Source: Micromonospora_G sp044458865
Lineage (GTDB): Bacteria; Actinomycetota; Actinomycetes; Mycobacteriales; Micromonosporaceae
Reading direction: 5' to 3'
Assembly (NCBI RefSeq): GCF_044458865.1
Contig: NZ_JBITIH010000004.1
Coordinates: 62,001 to 126,000 of the forward strand
DNA: 64,000 bases
Under the pieces are notes generated by a model. That model was not told the origin of the DNA. It made no database searches and was given only the letters and a program-made list of their open reading frames with translations. Made by a program: the position numbers and the translations under genes. Shown here piece by piece: positions 8,782 to 16,877 of this stretch (position 1 is the stretch's first letter; the number at the start of each line of letters is the position of its first letter).

Positions 8782-8828
8782 GCGGTAAGCGCTTGATCCG
8801 TCCCGATTGGGGCGGATCAAGTAACCGC
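8782..8828. promoter_or_regulatory. Long inverted repeat just before the catalase gene
   Basis: CTTGATCCG (8792-8800) and CGGATCAAG (8813-8821) are perfect inverted repeats. The interval can also pair (T-G wobble, then CCC with GGG around a GATT loop), and outer arms GCGGT (8782-8786) and ACCGC (8824-8828) extend the symmetry. It ends 19 bases before the catalase ATG. It may be an operator for a redox regulator, or an RNA hairpin acting on the leader or terminating thrC transcripts; the lack of T residues after it makes a simple terminator less likely. Confidence 0.65.
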
Positions 8829-8847
8829 TCGCCCGGGAGGATCCGCG

Positions 8848-10962
8848 ATGACCGGACCGCAGTCGGAGCCGACCGCGAAGCAGCGGCAACTGGCGACGTA
8901 CCAGGTCGACCCGTTGGACGGCCGGCACCTCACCACCGACCAGGGCATCCGGGTCCCGGACACGGACAACTCACTGCGCGCCGGCGCCCGTGGGCCAAGC
9001 CTGCTGGAAGACTTCCACCTGCGCGAAAAGATCATGCGGTTCGACCACGAACGAATCCCCGAACGGGTCGTCCACGCGCGGGGTTCCGGAGCGCACGGCT
9101 ATTTCCAGGTGTACGAGTCGCTGGCCGACCGGACCGCCGCGACGTTCCTGCACGACCCGTCGGTGCGTACGCCGGTCTTCGTCCGGTTCTCGACCGTGCA
9201 GGGTTCGCGCGGCTCGGCCGACACCCCGCGCGACGTACGCGGCTTCGCCACGAAGTTCTACACCGAGCAGGGGAACTTCGACCTGGTCGGCAACAACATG
9301 CCGGTCTTCTTCATCCAGGACGGGATCAAGTTCCCGGACCTGGTGCACGCGCTCAAGCCCGAGCCGCAGCACGAGATGCCGCAGGCCGCCTCGGCGCACG
9401 ACACCTTCTGGGACTTCGTCTCGCTGCAACCGGAGACGATGCACCACGTCATCTGGCTCATGTCCGATCGGGCGCTGCCCCGCAGTTTCCGCACCATGCA
9501 GGGGTTCGGCGTACACACCTTCCGCCTGGTCGACGCGGCCGGCAGGTCCACCTTCGTGAAGTTCCACTGGACGCCGGTGCTCGGCACCCACTCCCTGGTC
9601 TGGGACGAGGCCCAGAAGATCGCCGGCAAGGACCCGGACTTCAACCGCCGCGACCTGTGGGAGGCGATCGAGGCCGGCCACTTCCCCGAGTACGAACTCG
9701 GCATGCAGTTCGTCCCGGAGGAGCGGGAGTACGACTTCGACGACATCGACCTGCTCGACCCGACAAAGATCATCCCGGAGGAGGTGGTGCCGGTGACCCC
9801 GGTCGGGCGGATGGTCCTGGACCGCAACCCGGAGAACTTCTTCGCCGAGACCGAACAGGTGGCCTTCTGCGTCGGCAACGTGGTGCCGGGCATCGACTTC
9901 ACCAACGATCCGCTGTTGCAGGCGCGGCTCTTCTCCTACCTCGACACCCAGCTCACCCGGCTGGGCGGCCCCAACTTCGCCCAGCTCCCGATCAACCAAC
10001 CGGTGGCGCCGGTCGCCAACCACCAGCAGGACGGTTTCCACCAGCAGACGATCCGACGCGGACCGGCGAACTACCACCCGCACTCGATCGGCGGCGACGG
10101 CCCGTTGCCGGCCGGCCCGGACGCGCGACCCTTCGTCAGCTATCCGGAGGTGGTCGACGGACCGAAGGAGCGGCGGCGCAGCACCACCTTCGCCGACCAC
10201 TACAGCCAGGCCACCCTCTTCTGGAACAGCATGTCCGACTGGGAGCGGCAGCACATTGTCGCGGCGTACCGGTTCGAGTTGGGCAAGGTGACCGAGCCCA
10301 GGATTCGCACGCGGGTGGTCGGGCACCTCAACCGGATCGACCACGACCTGGCCACCATGGTCGCGGCCGGGATCGGCGTACCGGCCCCGGAGGGCGGGGT
10401 GGAGAACCACGGCCGTCGTTCCGCCGCGCTCAGCCAGGCCACCACCGGCCAGGCGACGATCCTCGGCCGGAAGATCGCGTTCCTGGTCACCGACGGCGTG
10501 GACCGGGAGAGCGTGGGCGTGCTCCAGGACGCCCTCACCGCCGGTGGCGCGATCGTGGAGTTGCTCGCCCCGGTCGACGGGGAGGTCAGCACCGCCGACG
10601 GGGGCGGTCTGCCGGTCACCCGGGCGCTGACCACCGTTGCCTCGGTGCTCTACGACGCGGTGGTGCTGCCGGCCGGCGAGGAGGCCGCAGTGGCGCTGAC
10701 CGGCGACGGGTACGCGGTGCACTTCGTCGCCGAGGCGTACAAGCACGGCAAGCCGATCGGCGTACTCGGGGATGGGCTGGCCGTGTTCAGCCAGGCCGGC
10801 CTGACCGCCCCGGTGCCGAATCGCGACGGGGTGGGCGACGCGGCCGGGGTGGTGGTCCAGTCCCCGGCCGGTCCGGCGGTCGACGGGTTCGTCAGCGCGT
10901 TCGTCGAGGCGGTCGCCCGGCACCGGCACTTCGACCGGCCGCTGGACGTGGTCGCGGCCTAG
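8848..10962 (+). CDS. katE: Large-subunit catalase (HPII/KatE type)
   Basis: A 704-residue clade 2 catalase that converts hydrogen peroxide to water and oxygen. Active-site residues are visible: H76 in RVVHARGSGAHGYF, N149 in VGNNMPVFF and the proximal haem ligand Y364 in LFSYLDTQL. After the catalase core (to about residue 530) comes the flavodoxin/DJ-1-like C-terminal domain that distinguishes large-subunit catalases (starting near KIAFLVTDGVDRESV). The ATG at 8848 follows GGGAGG. In actinomycetes such enzymes are usually induced in stationary phase or by osmotic and oxidative stress. The inverted repeat just upstream is a candidate control site. The gene is convergent with a cupin gene 24 bases away. 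Confidence 0.95.
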   Translation: MTGPQSEPTAKQRQLATYQVDPLDGRHLTTDQGIRVPDTDNSLRAGARGPSLLEDFHLREKIMRFDHERIPERVVHARGSGAHGYFQVYESLADRTAATFLHDPSVRTPVFVRFSTVQGSRGSADTPRDVRGFATKFYTEQGNFDLVGNNMPVFFIQDGIKFPDLVHALKPEPQHEMPQAASAHDTFWDFVSLQPETMHHVIWLMSDRALPRSFRTMQGFGVHTFRLVDAAGRSTFVKFHWTPVLGTHSLVWDEAQKIAGKDPDFNRRDLWEAIEAGHFPEYELGMQFVPEEREYDFDDIDLLDPTKIIPEEVVPVTPVGRMVLDRNPENFFAETEQVAFCVGNVVPGIDFTNDPLLQARLFSYLDTQLTRLGGPNFAQLPINQPVAPVANHQQDGFHQQTIRRGPANYHPHSIGGDGPLPAGPDARPFVSYPEVVDGPKERRRSTTFADHYSQATLFWNSMSDWERQHIVAAYRFELGKVTEPRIRTRVVGHLNRIDHDLATMVAAGIGVPAPEGGVENHGRRSAALSQATTGQATILGRKIAFLVTDGVDRESVGVLQDALTAGGAIVELLAPVDGEVSTADGGGLPVTRALTTVASVLYDAVVLPAGEEAAVALTGDGYAVHFVAEAYKHGKPIGVLGDGLAVFSQAGLTAPVPNRDGVGDAAGVVVQSPAGPAVDGFVSAFVEAVARHRHFDRPLDVVAA

Positions 10963-10986
10963 AGCCGGCACCGGGACGCCCCGCTG

Positions 10987-11376
10987 TCAGGCCGGCGGCT
11001 GGTCCTGGCCGGCCTCCTCGGCCGCGTCCGCCTCCTCCTTGGTCCGGTGCACCGCCTGGTCGGCGTGCTCGGGCGGTCCGTAGACGGTGTAGAGCACAAG
11101 CGGGTTCGGCCCGGTGTTCACGAAGTTGTGCCTCGTTCCGGCCGGGACCACCACCAGGTCTCCCTGGGCCACCGCCTTGGTCTCGCCCGCCACCCGGGCC
11201 TCGCCGGTCCCGCTCACGAAGGTGAGGATCTGGTCGGTGTCCTCGTGGACCTCCTCGCCGATCTCACCTCCGGCGGGGATGGTCATGATGACGAGTTGGG
11301 TGTGCTCGCCGGTCCACAGCACCCGACGGAAGTCCGGGCTCCGCTGCGCGACGGTCGCGATAGTGAAATGCTCCAT
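10987..11376 (-). CDS. Cupin-domain protein
   Basis: A 129-residue single-domain cupin. The start at 11376 (MEHFTIATV) fits the family length; the frame remains open upstream, but the added peptide is basic and not conserved in character. Cupin motif 1 is partly visible as EEVHEDTDQILTFVSGTGEA and motif 2 as GDLVVVPAGTRHNFVN, supplying H, E/D and H ligands for a metal ion. The C-terminus is acidic and charged (KEEADAAEEAGQ). It may be a small metal-dependent enzyme or a sugar/organic-acid-binding protein; the reaction is not predictable. The ribosome-binding site is weak. Confidence 0.85.
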   Translation of the reverse strand: MEHFTIATVAQRSPDFRRVLWTGEHTQLVIMTIPAGGEIGEEVHEDTDQILTFVSGTGEARVAGETKAVAQGDLVVVPAGTRHNFVNTGPNPLVLYTVYGPPEHADQAVHRTKEEADAAEEAGQDQPPA

Positions 11377-11746
11377 GACCGGTTTTCTACCCGAACGGCG
11401 CCGGATGACGCCATCCGTCACATCACTCTTGTACCGGTGGCGGCACCGGTCGCGACACATCGACTTTCGATGCCGGTAGTGAGGTTTGCCACCCGCGAGG
11501 GCGGGAACCTCACTAACTGACCGACGCGCAAGGTTTCCACCGTCGGTCGAGCCAGGTCCCCGCTGGCGTACCGCCGAAGGGCTGCGATGGTGGGAGACGG
11601 CCAGAGCGCGGCGACGCTCGACTCGGGTCGGGCGGCGCCGCGCGCTCGTGTCTCGATCCCGGTGCGCCACGGCTGCCGCTTCCGCCCTTCCTGACACCGG
11701 TGGCCCCCGGGCTGAGGCTCAACCCGGAGACCACCAGTGGGGGGTG
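11377..11746. other. 370-base intergenic region with a strong hairpin
   Basis: No gene is convincing here. Frames that cross it lack start signals or are antisense continuations. The one clear structure is the stem-loop at 11478-11514. The remainder (about 11520-11720) is GC-rich with several short G/C repeats, ending in a C/G-rich tract just after the stop codon of the next minus-strand gene. Confidence 0.5.
11478..11514. repeat. Stem-loop AGTGAGGTT / AACCTCACT
   Basis: AGTGAGGTT (11478-11486) pairs with AACCTCACT (11506-11514), and inside it CCCGC (11492-11496) pairs with GCGGG (11501-11505) around a GAGG loop, leaving a 5-base bulge. It lies about 100 bases upstream of the cupin start and about 230 bases downstream of the small gene ending at 11747. 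It may be a terminator for the latter or an operator for the cupin. Confidence 0.5.
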
Positions 11747-12151
11747 TCAGGAGAGCACTCCGAGGTGGAACCCGCGGTCCGCGTACGCACCGGCGGAGTT
11801 GAAGGTCTGGACGAAGACGCCGTTGGCGACACCGGTCCGTCCGACCACGGCGATCTCGCCGGAGGGGGAGGTGCCGTCGCTGCCGGGCAGCCCGATGGTG
11901 CCGACGAAAGCGGAGCCGGTGAGGTCGTGGTTGAAGACGACCTGGTACATCCCGGTGGCCAGACGGGCGGCGGAGCTGACCCCGAAGCCCCGGACGATGG
12001 AGCCGTTGCTGTTGACCACGGCGAAGAGGACCTGGGCGGTGGGTGCCAGGCCGGCGCTGGTCGCGGGTACGGACTCGGTGCCGACGGATTCTGTCGCGAT
12101 GGCCGGCGGCTGGGCGGTTGACTTGCTCTTGCTGGCGGCGGACTCAGACAT
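11747..12151 (-). CDS. Small hypothetical protein, 134 aa
   Basis: I do not recognise this protein. The first 35 residues are Ser/Ala/Thr-rich and probably disordered (MSESAASKSKSTAQPP). The rest is a compact beta-rich domain (AQVLFAVVNSNGSIVRGFGV, TGMYQVVFNHDLTGSAFVGT, GVFVQTFNSAGAYADRGFHL) that looks like a small all-beta module. No signal peptide is visible. The ATG at 12151 has AAGGAG eight bases upstream. A good promoter overlapping an inverted repeat lies just upstream, so the gene is probably expressed under specific control. The fold resembles small beta domains seen in bacterial surface or phage-tail-like proteins, but that is only an impression. Confidence 0.75.
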   Translation of the reverse strand: MSESAASKSKSTAQPPAIATESVGTESVPATSAGLAPTAQVLFAVVNSNGSIVRGFGVSSAARLATGMYQVVFNHDLTGSAFVGTIGLPGSDGTSPSGEIAVVGRTGVANGVFVQTFNSAGAYADRGFHLGVLS

Positions 12152-12444
12152 GGCGGCGCTCCTTGTGATGGCGGGTGGACGGTGCCCGCAGAGATGGGAG
12201 CAAACGGCACGAATGTAATGATCAGGGATATCTATCTCAATTCCCCCTGATCAATGCCATTTACCCCCTTAAGGCTAAGTGCGACTACCGCGAGTGACCA
12301 GGTCGTACACCTGTACAATCAACGACAGAAGGTGACGTACCCGAACATTCTTCGGAATGTGCCCCGATTCGCGTAACTCCACTGTGGAGCATCTACTGAC
12401 ATCTCCGCTGGCCAGAGGGGACAACGCCGCAGTGCCCGAGATCG
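12152..12444. other. 293-base intergenic region with promoter and dyad
   Basis: This region between two minus-strand genes is markedly AT-richer than the window average in 12205-12290. It carries the promoter and inverted repeat of the 134-residue protein (listed separately). The part nearer 12444 is the 3' flank of the flavin monooxygenase and shows no strong hairpin. Confidence 0.6.
12212..12253 (-). promoter_or_regulatory. Promoter overlapping a TGATCAGGG inverted repeat
   Basis: On the minus strand TTGAGA (12240-12235) and TACATT (12217-12212) are 17 bases apart and match the -35 and -10 consensus at five and four positions. The inverted repeat TGATCAGGG (12219-12227) / CCCTGATCA (12245-12253) surrounds the -35 element. 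A protein bound to the repeat would block RNA polymerase, so repression of the downstream 134-residue protein gene is a natural inference. Confidence 0.6.
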
Positions 12445-13587
12445 TCAGCGGGCAGAGGTCGGGCGCAGAAACCGCCTGACCTCGCGTACGGCCGCACGCC
12501 CGGCCCGGTTCGCGCCGATGGTGCTTGCCGACGGGCCGTAACCGACCAGTTGGATCCGCTCGTCGGCGACCACCCGCGTGCCGTCCATGGTGATCCCGCC
12601 ACCCGGGGCCCGAAGTCGCAGCGGGGCAAGGTGGTCCAGCGCCGCCCGGAACCCGGTGCACCAGAGGATCACGTCGGCACGGACGAACCGCCCGTCCGCC
12701 CAGCCCACGCCGTCCGGCGTGATCCGGTCGAACATCGGCAGCCGTCGCAACACGCCACGTTCCCGCAGCTCACGGGTACGAGGCGTGTCCACCAGCCCGG
12801 TCACGCCGACCACGCTCGCCGGCGGGAGTCCGGCCCGTACCCGCTCGTCGACCTTCGCCACCGCGGCGCGGCCGTGCTCCTGCGGGGTGAACTCGCCGAC
12901 CCGGAAGTCCGGCGGCCGGCGGGTGACCCAGGTGGTCTCGGCGACCTCGGAGATCTCGCCGAGCAGTTGCACCGCCGAGGTGCCGCCCCCGACCACGACC
13001 ACGTGCGCGCCGGCGAACTCCTCCGGACCGCGATAGTCGGCGGTGTGCACCTGCCGGCCCCGGAACGACTCCTGCCCCGGGTAGTAGGGCCAGAACGGAC
13101 GGGTCCAGGTGCCGGTCGCGTTGACCAGCGCCCGAGTGGTCCAGGTTCCCGCCGCGCTGACCACGTCGAGCCGCCCGTCCGACCGGTCCCGGACCGCGTC
13201 GACCCGTACGGGGCGGTGGACCGGCAACCCGAACTCCTGCTCGTACGCCTGGAAGTAGTCGGCCACCACCTCGGCCGCCGGCCGTGCCGGGTCGGCCGAC
13301 CCCAGCGCCATCCCGGGCAGGTCGTGAATGCCGTGCACACCGTCCAACCGCAGCGTCCGCCAACGGTGCCGCCAAGCGCCGCCCGGGCCGTCGTCGCCGT
13401 CCAGGATCACGTAACCGGACTCCGGCGCGAACCCGTCCCGGTGCAGGAAGTAGCCGGCGGAGAGGCCGGCCTGACCGGCACCGATCACCACCACATCGAC
13501 GTCATGGCCGTTCACGACGGGTGCAACCGCTGCCGTACCGGGTTTCGTACCGGATCCCCGCGTCGATCCGCTCACACCCTCCGACAT
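12445..13587 (-). CDS. Flavin-containing monooxygenase / NAD(P)-binding oxidoreductase
   Basis: A 380-residue FAD- and NADPH-dependent oxidoreductase. The start at 13587 (MSEGVSGS) is preferred; the open frame extends to 14565, but that part is antisense to the aquaporin gene and is not protein-like. The FAD dinucleotide motif GAGQAG is at residues 36-41. The second, NADPH-binding motif VVVVGGGTSA is near residue 200, and the terminal FAD-contacting stretch IQLVGYGPSASTIGANRAG is intact. It belongs with class B-type flavin monooxygenases that oxygenate N- or S-containing or keto substrates; the substrate is unknown. It is divergent from the aquaporin gene with only 57 bases between start codons, so the two may share a control region. 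Confidence 0.85.
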   Translation of the reverse strand: MSEGVSGSTRGSGTKPGTAAVAPVVNGHDVDVVVIGAGQAGLSAGYFLHRDGFAPESGYVILDGDDGPGGAWRHRWRTLRLDGVHGIHDLPGMALGSADPARPAAEVVADYFQAYEQEFGLPVHRPVRVDAVRDRSDGRLDVVSAAGTWTTRALVNATGTWTRPFWPYYPGQESFRGRQVHTADYRGPEEFAGAHVVVVGGGTSAVQLLGEISEVAETTWVTRRPPDFRVGEFTPQEHGRAAVAKVDERVRAGLPPASVVGVTGLVDTPRTRELRERGVLRRLPMFDRITPDGVGWADGRFVRADVILWCTGFRAALDHLAPLRLRAPGGGITMDGTRVVADERIQLVGYGPSASTIGANRAGRAAVREVRRFLRPTSAR

Positions 13588-13644
13588 GCCCCGAAGATCA
13601 GAGGAAATCCCCCAGAATAGCCAAAAGGTTCTTATCCTGACGGC

Positions 13645-14382
13645 ATGGACAACACCAAACGCTACGGCGCGGAGTTCCTCGGCACCATGCTGTTGGTCTT
13701 CTTCGGCGTCGGTAGCGTCATCGCCGCCCGGGTCGAGGGCGGCGTGGTCGTGGTGGCGCTCGCCTTCGGCTTCACCCTGCTCGTCCTGACCTACATGCTG
13801 GTCGCTATCTCGGGCTGTCACGTCAACCCGGCCGTGACGCTCGGCGCCCTGCTCACCGGCCGGATCTCGCTGGCCGGGGCGATCGGCTACTGGATCTCCC
13901 AACTGGTCGGCTCGGTGATCGGCGCGCTCCTGCTCTGGATCCTGGTCGAGGGTGGTGACGTGGTCGACCAGAGCGGTGCCCTCGGCACCAACGGGTACGG
14001 CGCGAACATCAACCTCGGCGGCACCTTCCTGCTGGAAATCGTGCTCACCTTCCTGCTGGTCCTGGTCGTCCTCACGGTGACCAGCAGATTCGAGCAGCGG
14101 GCGATCGCCGGCGTCGCCGTCGGCCTCGCCATCGCCGCCTGCCACCTGGTCGGCGTGGCACTGGACGGCACCTCCGTGAACCCGGCGCGGTCGTTCGGAC
14201 CGGCCCTGTTCGAGGGCGGCGCCGCCCTGTCCCAGCTCTGGGTCTTCATCGTGGCGCCGCTGATCGGCGGCATCCTCGCCGCCCTGGCCCTGCCGTTCGT
14301 CCTCGGTCCCGACTGGCGCACCCCGGCCCCCGGCCCCAGCCCTGCCCCGGGCGCCCCGGGGGAACCGCCCAGCGTCGCCTGA
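13645..14382 (+). CDS. Aquaporin (MIP family)
   Basis: A 245-residue membrane channel with six hydrophobic helices and two half-helices. The signature NPA loops are N61-P-A (CHVNPAVT) and N179-P-A (TSVNPARS). The selectivity filter can be read as F43, H167, T176 and R182, the pattern of water-selective AqpZ-type channels rather than glycerol facilitators. The C-terminus is a short Pro/Gly tail. It should mediate rapid water flow across the cytoplasmic membrane. The gene starts at 13645, 57 bases from the divergent monooxygenase; a ribosome-binding site is weak. Confidence 0.92.
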   Translation: MDNTKRYGAEFLGTMLLVFFGVGSVIAARVEGGVVVVALAFGFTLLVLTYMLVAISGCHVNPAVTLGALLTGRISLAGAIGYWISQLVGSVIGALLLWILVEGGDVVDQSGALGTNGYGANINLGGTFLLEIVLTFLLVLVVLTVTSRFEQRAIAGVAVGLAIAACHLVGVALDGTSVNPARSFGPALFEGGAALSQLWVFIVAPLIGGILAALALPFVLGPDWRTPAPGPSPAPGAPGEPPSVA

Positions 14383-14550
14383 GACGCCGGAACCGCCGCT
14401 GACCACACCGGCGGCCCAGCCGAGGGCAGCGCCGATGCCGGCACCCCGACCTGTTCCCGTCCCGCTGGAACGCGGAGACCGCGATCGATACACTGGCGCC
14501 CGGTCGATGGCGCCCCGGTCGCCGTCGCGGTCCACGACAGGGCGGTCGGG

Positions 14551-14991
14551 ATGACGTACGGACACCCACGGCGGACAGTTTCCCTCCTGTTGCTGTGCGC
14601 ACTGCTCGCACTGACCGGTTGCACCGGGGTCGGGGTGGCCGGCGCACCGGACTCCGGCTCCGGCTCCTACCAGGTGTGGGGTCTGAACGAGGCATCAAGC
14701 GCACTGACCGGCGACGACCGGAGCGTGGTGCTCAACGGTGACCTCGACAACGACAGCAAGCCGTTCTTCACCGCCGAGGGCACCTGGGACGCGGCTGGTT
14801 TCACCCTCGACGAGGCGAGCACCGAACGCGCCCGCGAGCTGACCGGAAAGCTCCCGGAACGTACCGGCGACCCGGCCTGCGTACGACTGGTGCTGGTCGA
14901 CGGGCGCCTGCTCGGGGACAGGGCGGTCGCCACCATCGCCGTGGGTGACGTGAAGGAGAGCGGCCCGGTCGTCGCGATCCCACTGGACTGA
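14551..14991 (+). CDS. Small lipoprotein, 146 aa
   Basis: A short exported protein with a type II signal peptide: basic MTYGHPRR, a leucine-rich core and the lipobox LTGC, so Cys24 should be lipidated. The mature part (about 122 residues) is acidic and contains two cysteine-free halves with a probable beta structure. I do not recognise its family. It lies between the aquaporin and malate synthase genes on the same strand, but gaps of about 170 and 115 bases suggest separate transcription. A short inverted repeat (CGGCTGC 14997-15003 / GCAGCCG 15018-15024) follows the stop codon and could be a weak terminator. Confidence 0.75.
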   Translation: MTYGHPRRTVSLLLLCALLALTGCTGVGVAGAPDSGSGSYQVWGLNEASSALTGDDRSVVLNGDLDNDSKPFFTAEGTWDAAGFTLDEASTERARELTGKLPERTGDPACVRLVLVDGRLLGDRAVATIAVGDVKESGPVVAIPLD

Positions 14992-15105
14992 GCCGGCGGC
15001 TGCACCGGAGTGAGCCGGCAGCCGTCGTCCCGCGAGCCACTAGAGTCGGGAAACGCGGTTGTTGATCGACTCGGGCAGTGGCCCGGGGTGTGGAGAGGAG
15101 CGCCG

Positions 15106-16698
15106 ATGAGCCCGCTCGCCGGAGTCGAGGTCACCGGGGCACGGCACGACCGGTACGAGGAGATCCTCACCCCGGAGGCACTCGGCTTCCTCGCCGAACT
15201 GCACCACGCCTTCGAGTCGCGACGGCGGGAGCTACTGGCCCGGCGGGTCGAGCGCGAGGCCGCCCTGGCCCGGGGTGAACTCTTCGACTTCCTGCCCGAG
15301 ACGGCACCGGTCCGCGACGGCGAGTGGCGGGTCGCCGAACCCGCACCCGGACTGGTCGACCGGCGGGTCGAGATCACCGGGCCGACAGACGCGAAGATGA
15401 CGATCAACGCGCTCAACTCCGGTGCCCGGGTCTGGCTCGCCGACCTTGAGGACGCGAACACCCCGGCCTGGGAAAACGTCGTCGAAGGCCAACTCAACCT
15501 GCGGGACGCGATCGACCGTACCCTCGTCTTCACCTCGCCGGCCGGCAAGCGCTACACGCTCGACGACGGTGACCTCGCCACCATCGTGGTACGGCCAAGG
15601 GGCTGGCACCTGACCGAGAAGCACCTCCTGGTCGACGGGGAGCGGCTGGCCGGTGCGCTGGTCGACTTCGGACTCTATTTCTTCCACTGTGCCCGCCGCC
15701 AACTCGACCACGGCTCGGGCCCCTACTTCTACCTGCCAAAACTGGAGAGCCACCTGGAGGCGCGGCTCTGGAACGACGTCTTCCTCTTCGCGCAGGAGCG
15801 ACTCGGCATCCCGCGCGGCACCATCCGGGCGACCGTGCTGATCGAGACCTTTCCGGCCGCGTTCGAGATGGAGGAGATCCTCCACGAGCTGCGTGAGCAC
15901 TCCGCCGGGCTGAACGCCGGCCGGTGGGACTACATGTTCAGCGTGGTGAAGAAGTTCCGGACCCGGGGTACGGACTTCCTGCTGCCGGACCGGAACGCGG
16001 TCACGATGACCGCCCCGTTCATCCGGGCCTACACCGAGCTGCTGGTCCGCACCTGTCACAAGCGCGGGGCCCACGCGATCGGCGGGATGGCCGCGTTCAT
16101 CCCCAGCCGCCGCGACCCCCGGGTGAACGAGACCGCGTTGGCGAAGGTGCGGGAGGACAAGACGCGCGAGGCGGGCGACGGATTCGACGGTTCCTGGGTG
16201 GCCCACCCGGACCTCGTCCCGATCTGCCGTGAGGTCTTCGACGCCCAACTCGGCGAACGGCCGCACCAACTGGACCAGGTCCGCGCGGAGGTCACCGTCA
16301 CCGCCGCGCAACTGCTGGACGTACGGAGCACGCCTGGCACCCGTACCGAGGCGGGACTGCGCGCGAACATCAGCGTCGGAATCCAGTACCTGGCCAGTTG
16401 GTTGGCCGGCACCGGGGCGGTGGCGATCAACAACCTGATGGAGGACGCCGCCACCGCGGAGATCTCCCGGTCGCAGGTGTGGCAGTGGCTGCACAACGAC
16501 GTCACCCTCGACGGTGGCAGTGGCAGTGGCGTCCTGGTCACCCGGGAACTGGTCGAACGGATCGCGTACGAGGAGACGGCGAAGCTCGACGGCGACCCGG
16601 CGCGGTACGACGCCGCCCGCTCGCTCTTCCTGGAGGTGGCGGTGGCGGACGAGTTCGTCGACTTCCTCACCCTGCCGGCCTACGAGCGCATGCCCTGA
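15106..16698 (+). CDS. aceB: Malate synthase A
   Basis: A 530-residue malate synthase that condenses glyoxylate with acetyl-CoA to malate in the glyoxylate bypass. The ATG at 15106 is five bases after GAGAGGAG, and the 32 codons available upstream do not look protein-like. Signature stretches include WLADLEDANTPAWENVVEGQ and FDGSWVAHPDLVPICREVFD, and the length equals the A isoform (about 530). An unusual short GSGSG insertion occurs at LDGGSGSGVLVTREL near residue 475, where most homologues have a few charged residues. Isocitrate lyase is not in the window, as is common in actinomycetes, where the two genes are often apart. Confidence 0.95.
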   Translation: MSPLAGVEVTGARHDRYEEILTPEALGFLAELHHAFESRRRELLARRVEREAALARGELFDFLPETAPVRDGEWRVAEPAPGLVDRRVEITGPTDAKMTINALNSGARVWLADLEDANTPAWENVVEGQLNLRDAIDRTLVFTSPAGKRYTLDDGDLATIVVRPRGWHLTEKHLLVDGERLAGALVDFGLYFFHCARRQLDHGSGPYFYLPKLESHLEARLWNDVFLFAQERLGIPRGTIRATVLIETFPAAFEMEEILHELREHSAGLNAGRWDYMFSVVKKFRTRGTDFLLPDRNAVTMTAPFIRAYTELLVRTCHKRGAHAIGGMAAFIPSRRDPRVNETALAKVREDKTREAGDGFDGSWVAHPDLVPICREVFDAQLGERPHQLDQVRAEVTVTAAQLLDVRSTPGTRTEAGLRANISVGIQYLASWLAGTGAVAINNLMEDAATAEISRSQVWQWLHNDVTLDGGSGSGVLVTRELVERIAYEETAKLDGDPARYDAARSLFLEVAVADEFVDFLTLPAYERMP

Positions 16699-16877
16699 CC
16701 GGGGCGCCAACCGCTCCCGGCAGCTCGTACGCGGTTTGTGCACTGACCCGGAACATCACTCCGACATCAATGTCATACCGGCGTTCCTGTCAGTATCCGC
16801 AGGTGCCGGACCGGGCACGCGCCAACTGGCGCGTCACGGGCACCCCAAAGACATCGATACATCAGTACGGTGGGCAG

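Noticed and set aside
12445..14382. The monooxygenase and aquaporin as an arsenic-resistance pair (ArsO/AqpS)
   Set aside because: The aquaporin filter (F, H, T, R) is of the water type and not the aquaglyceroporin type, there is no arsR or arsC nearby, and the monooxygenase text does not match ArsO well.
13588..14565. An N-terminal extension of the flavin monooxygenase to 14565
   Set aside because: It would lie fully antisense to the aquaporin gene and gives a Gly/Asp/Gln-rich peptide; the FAD motif of the enzyme begins soon after 13587.
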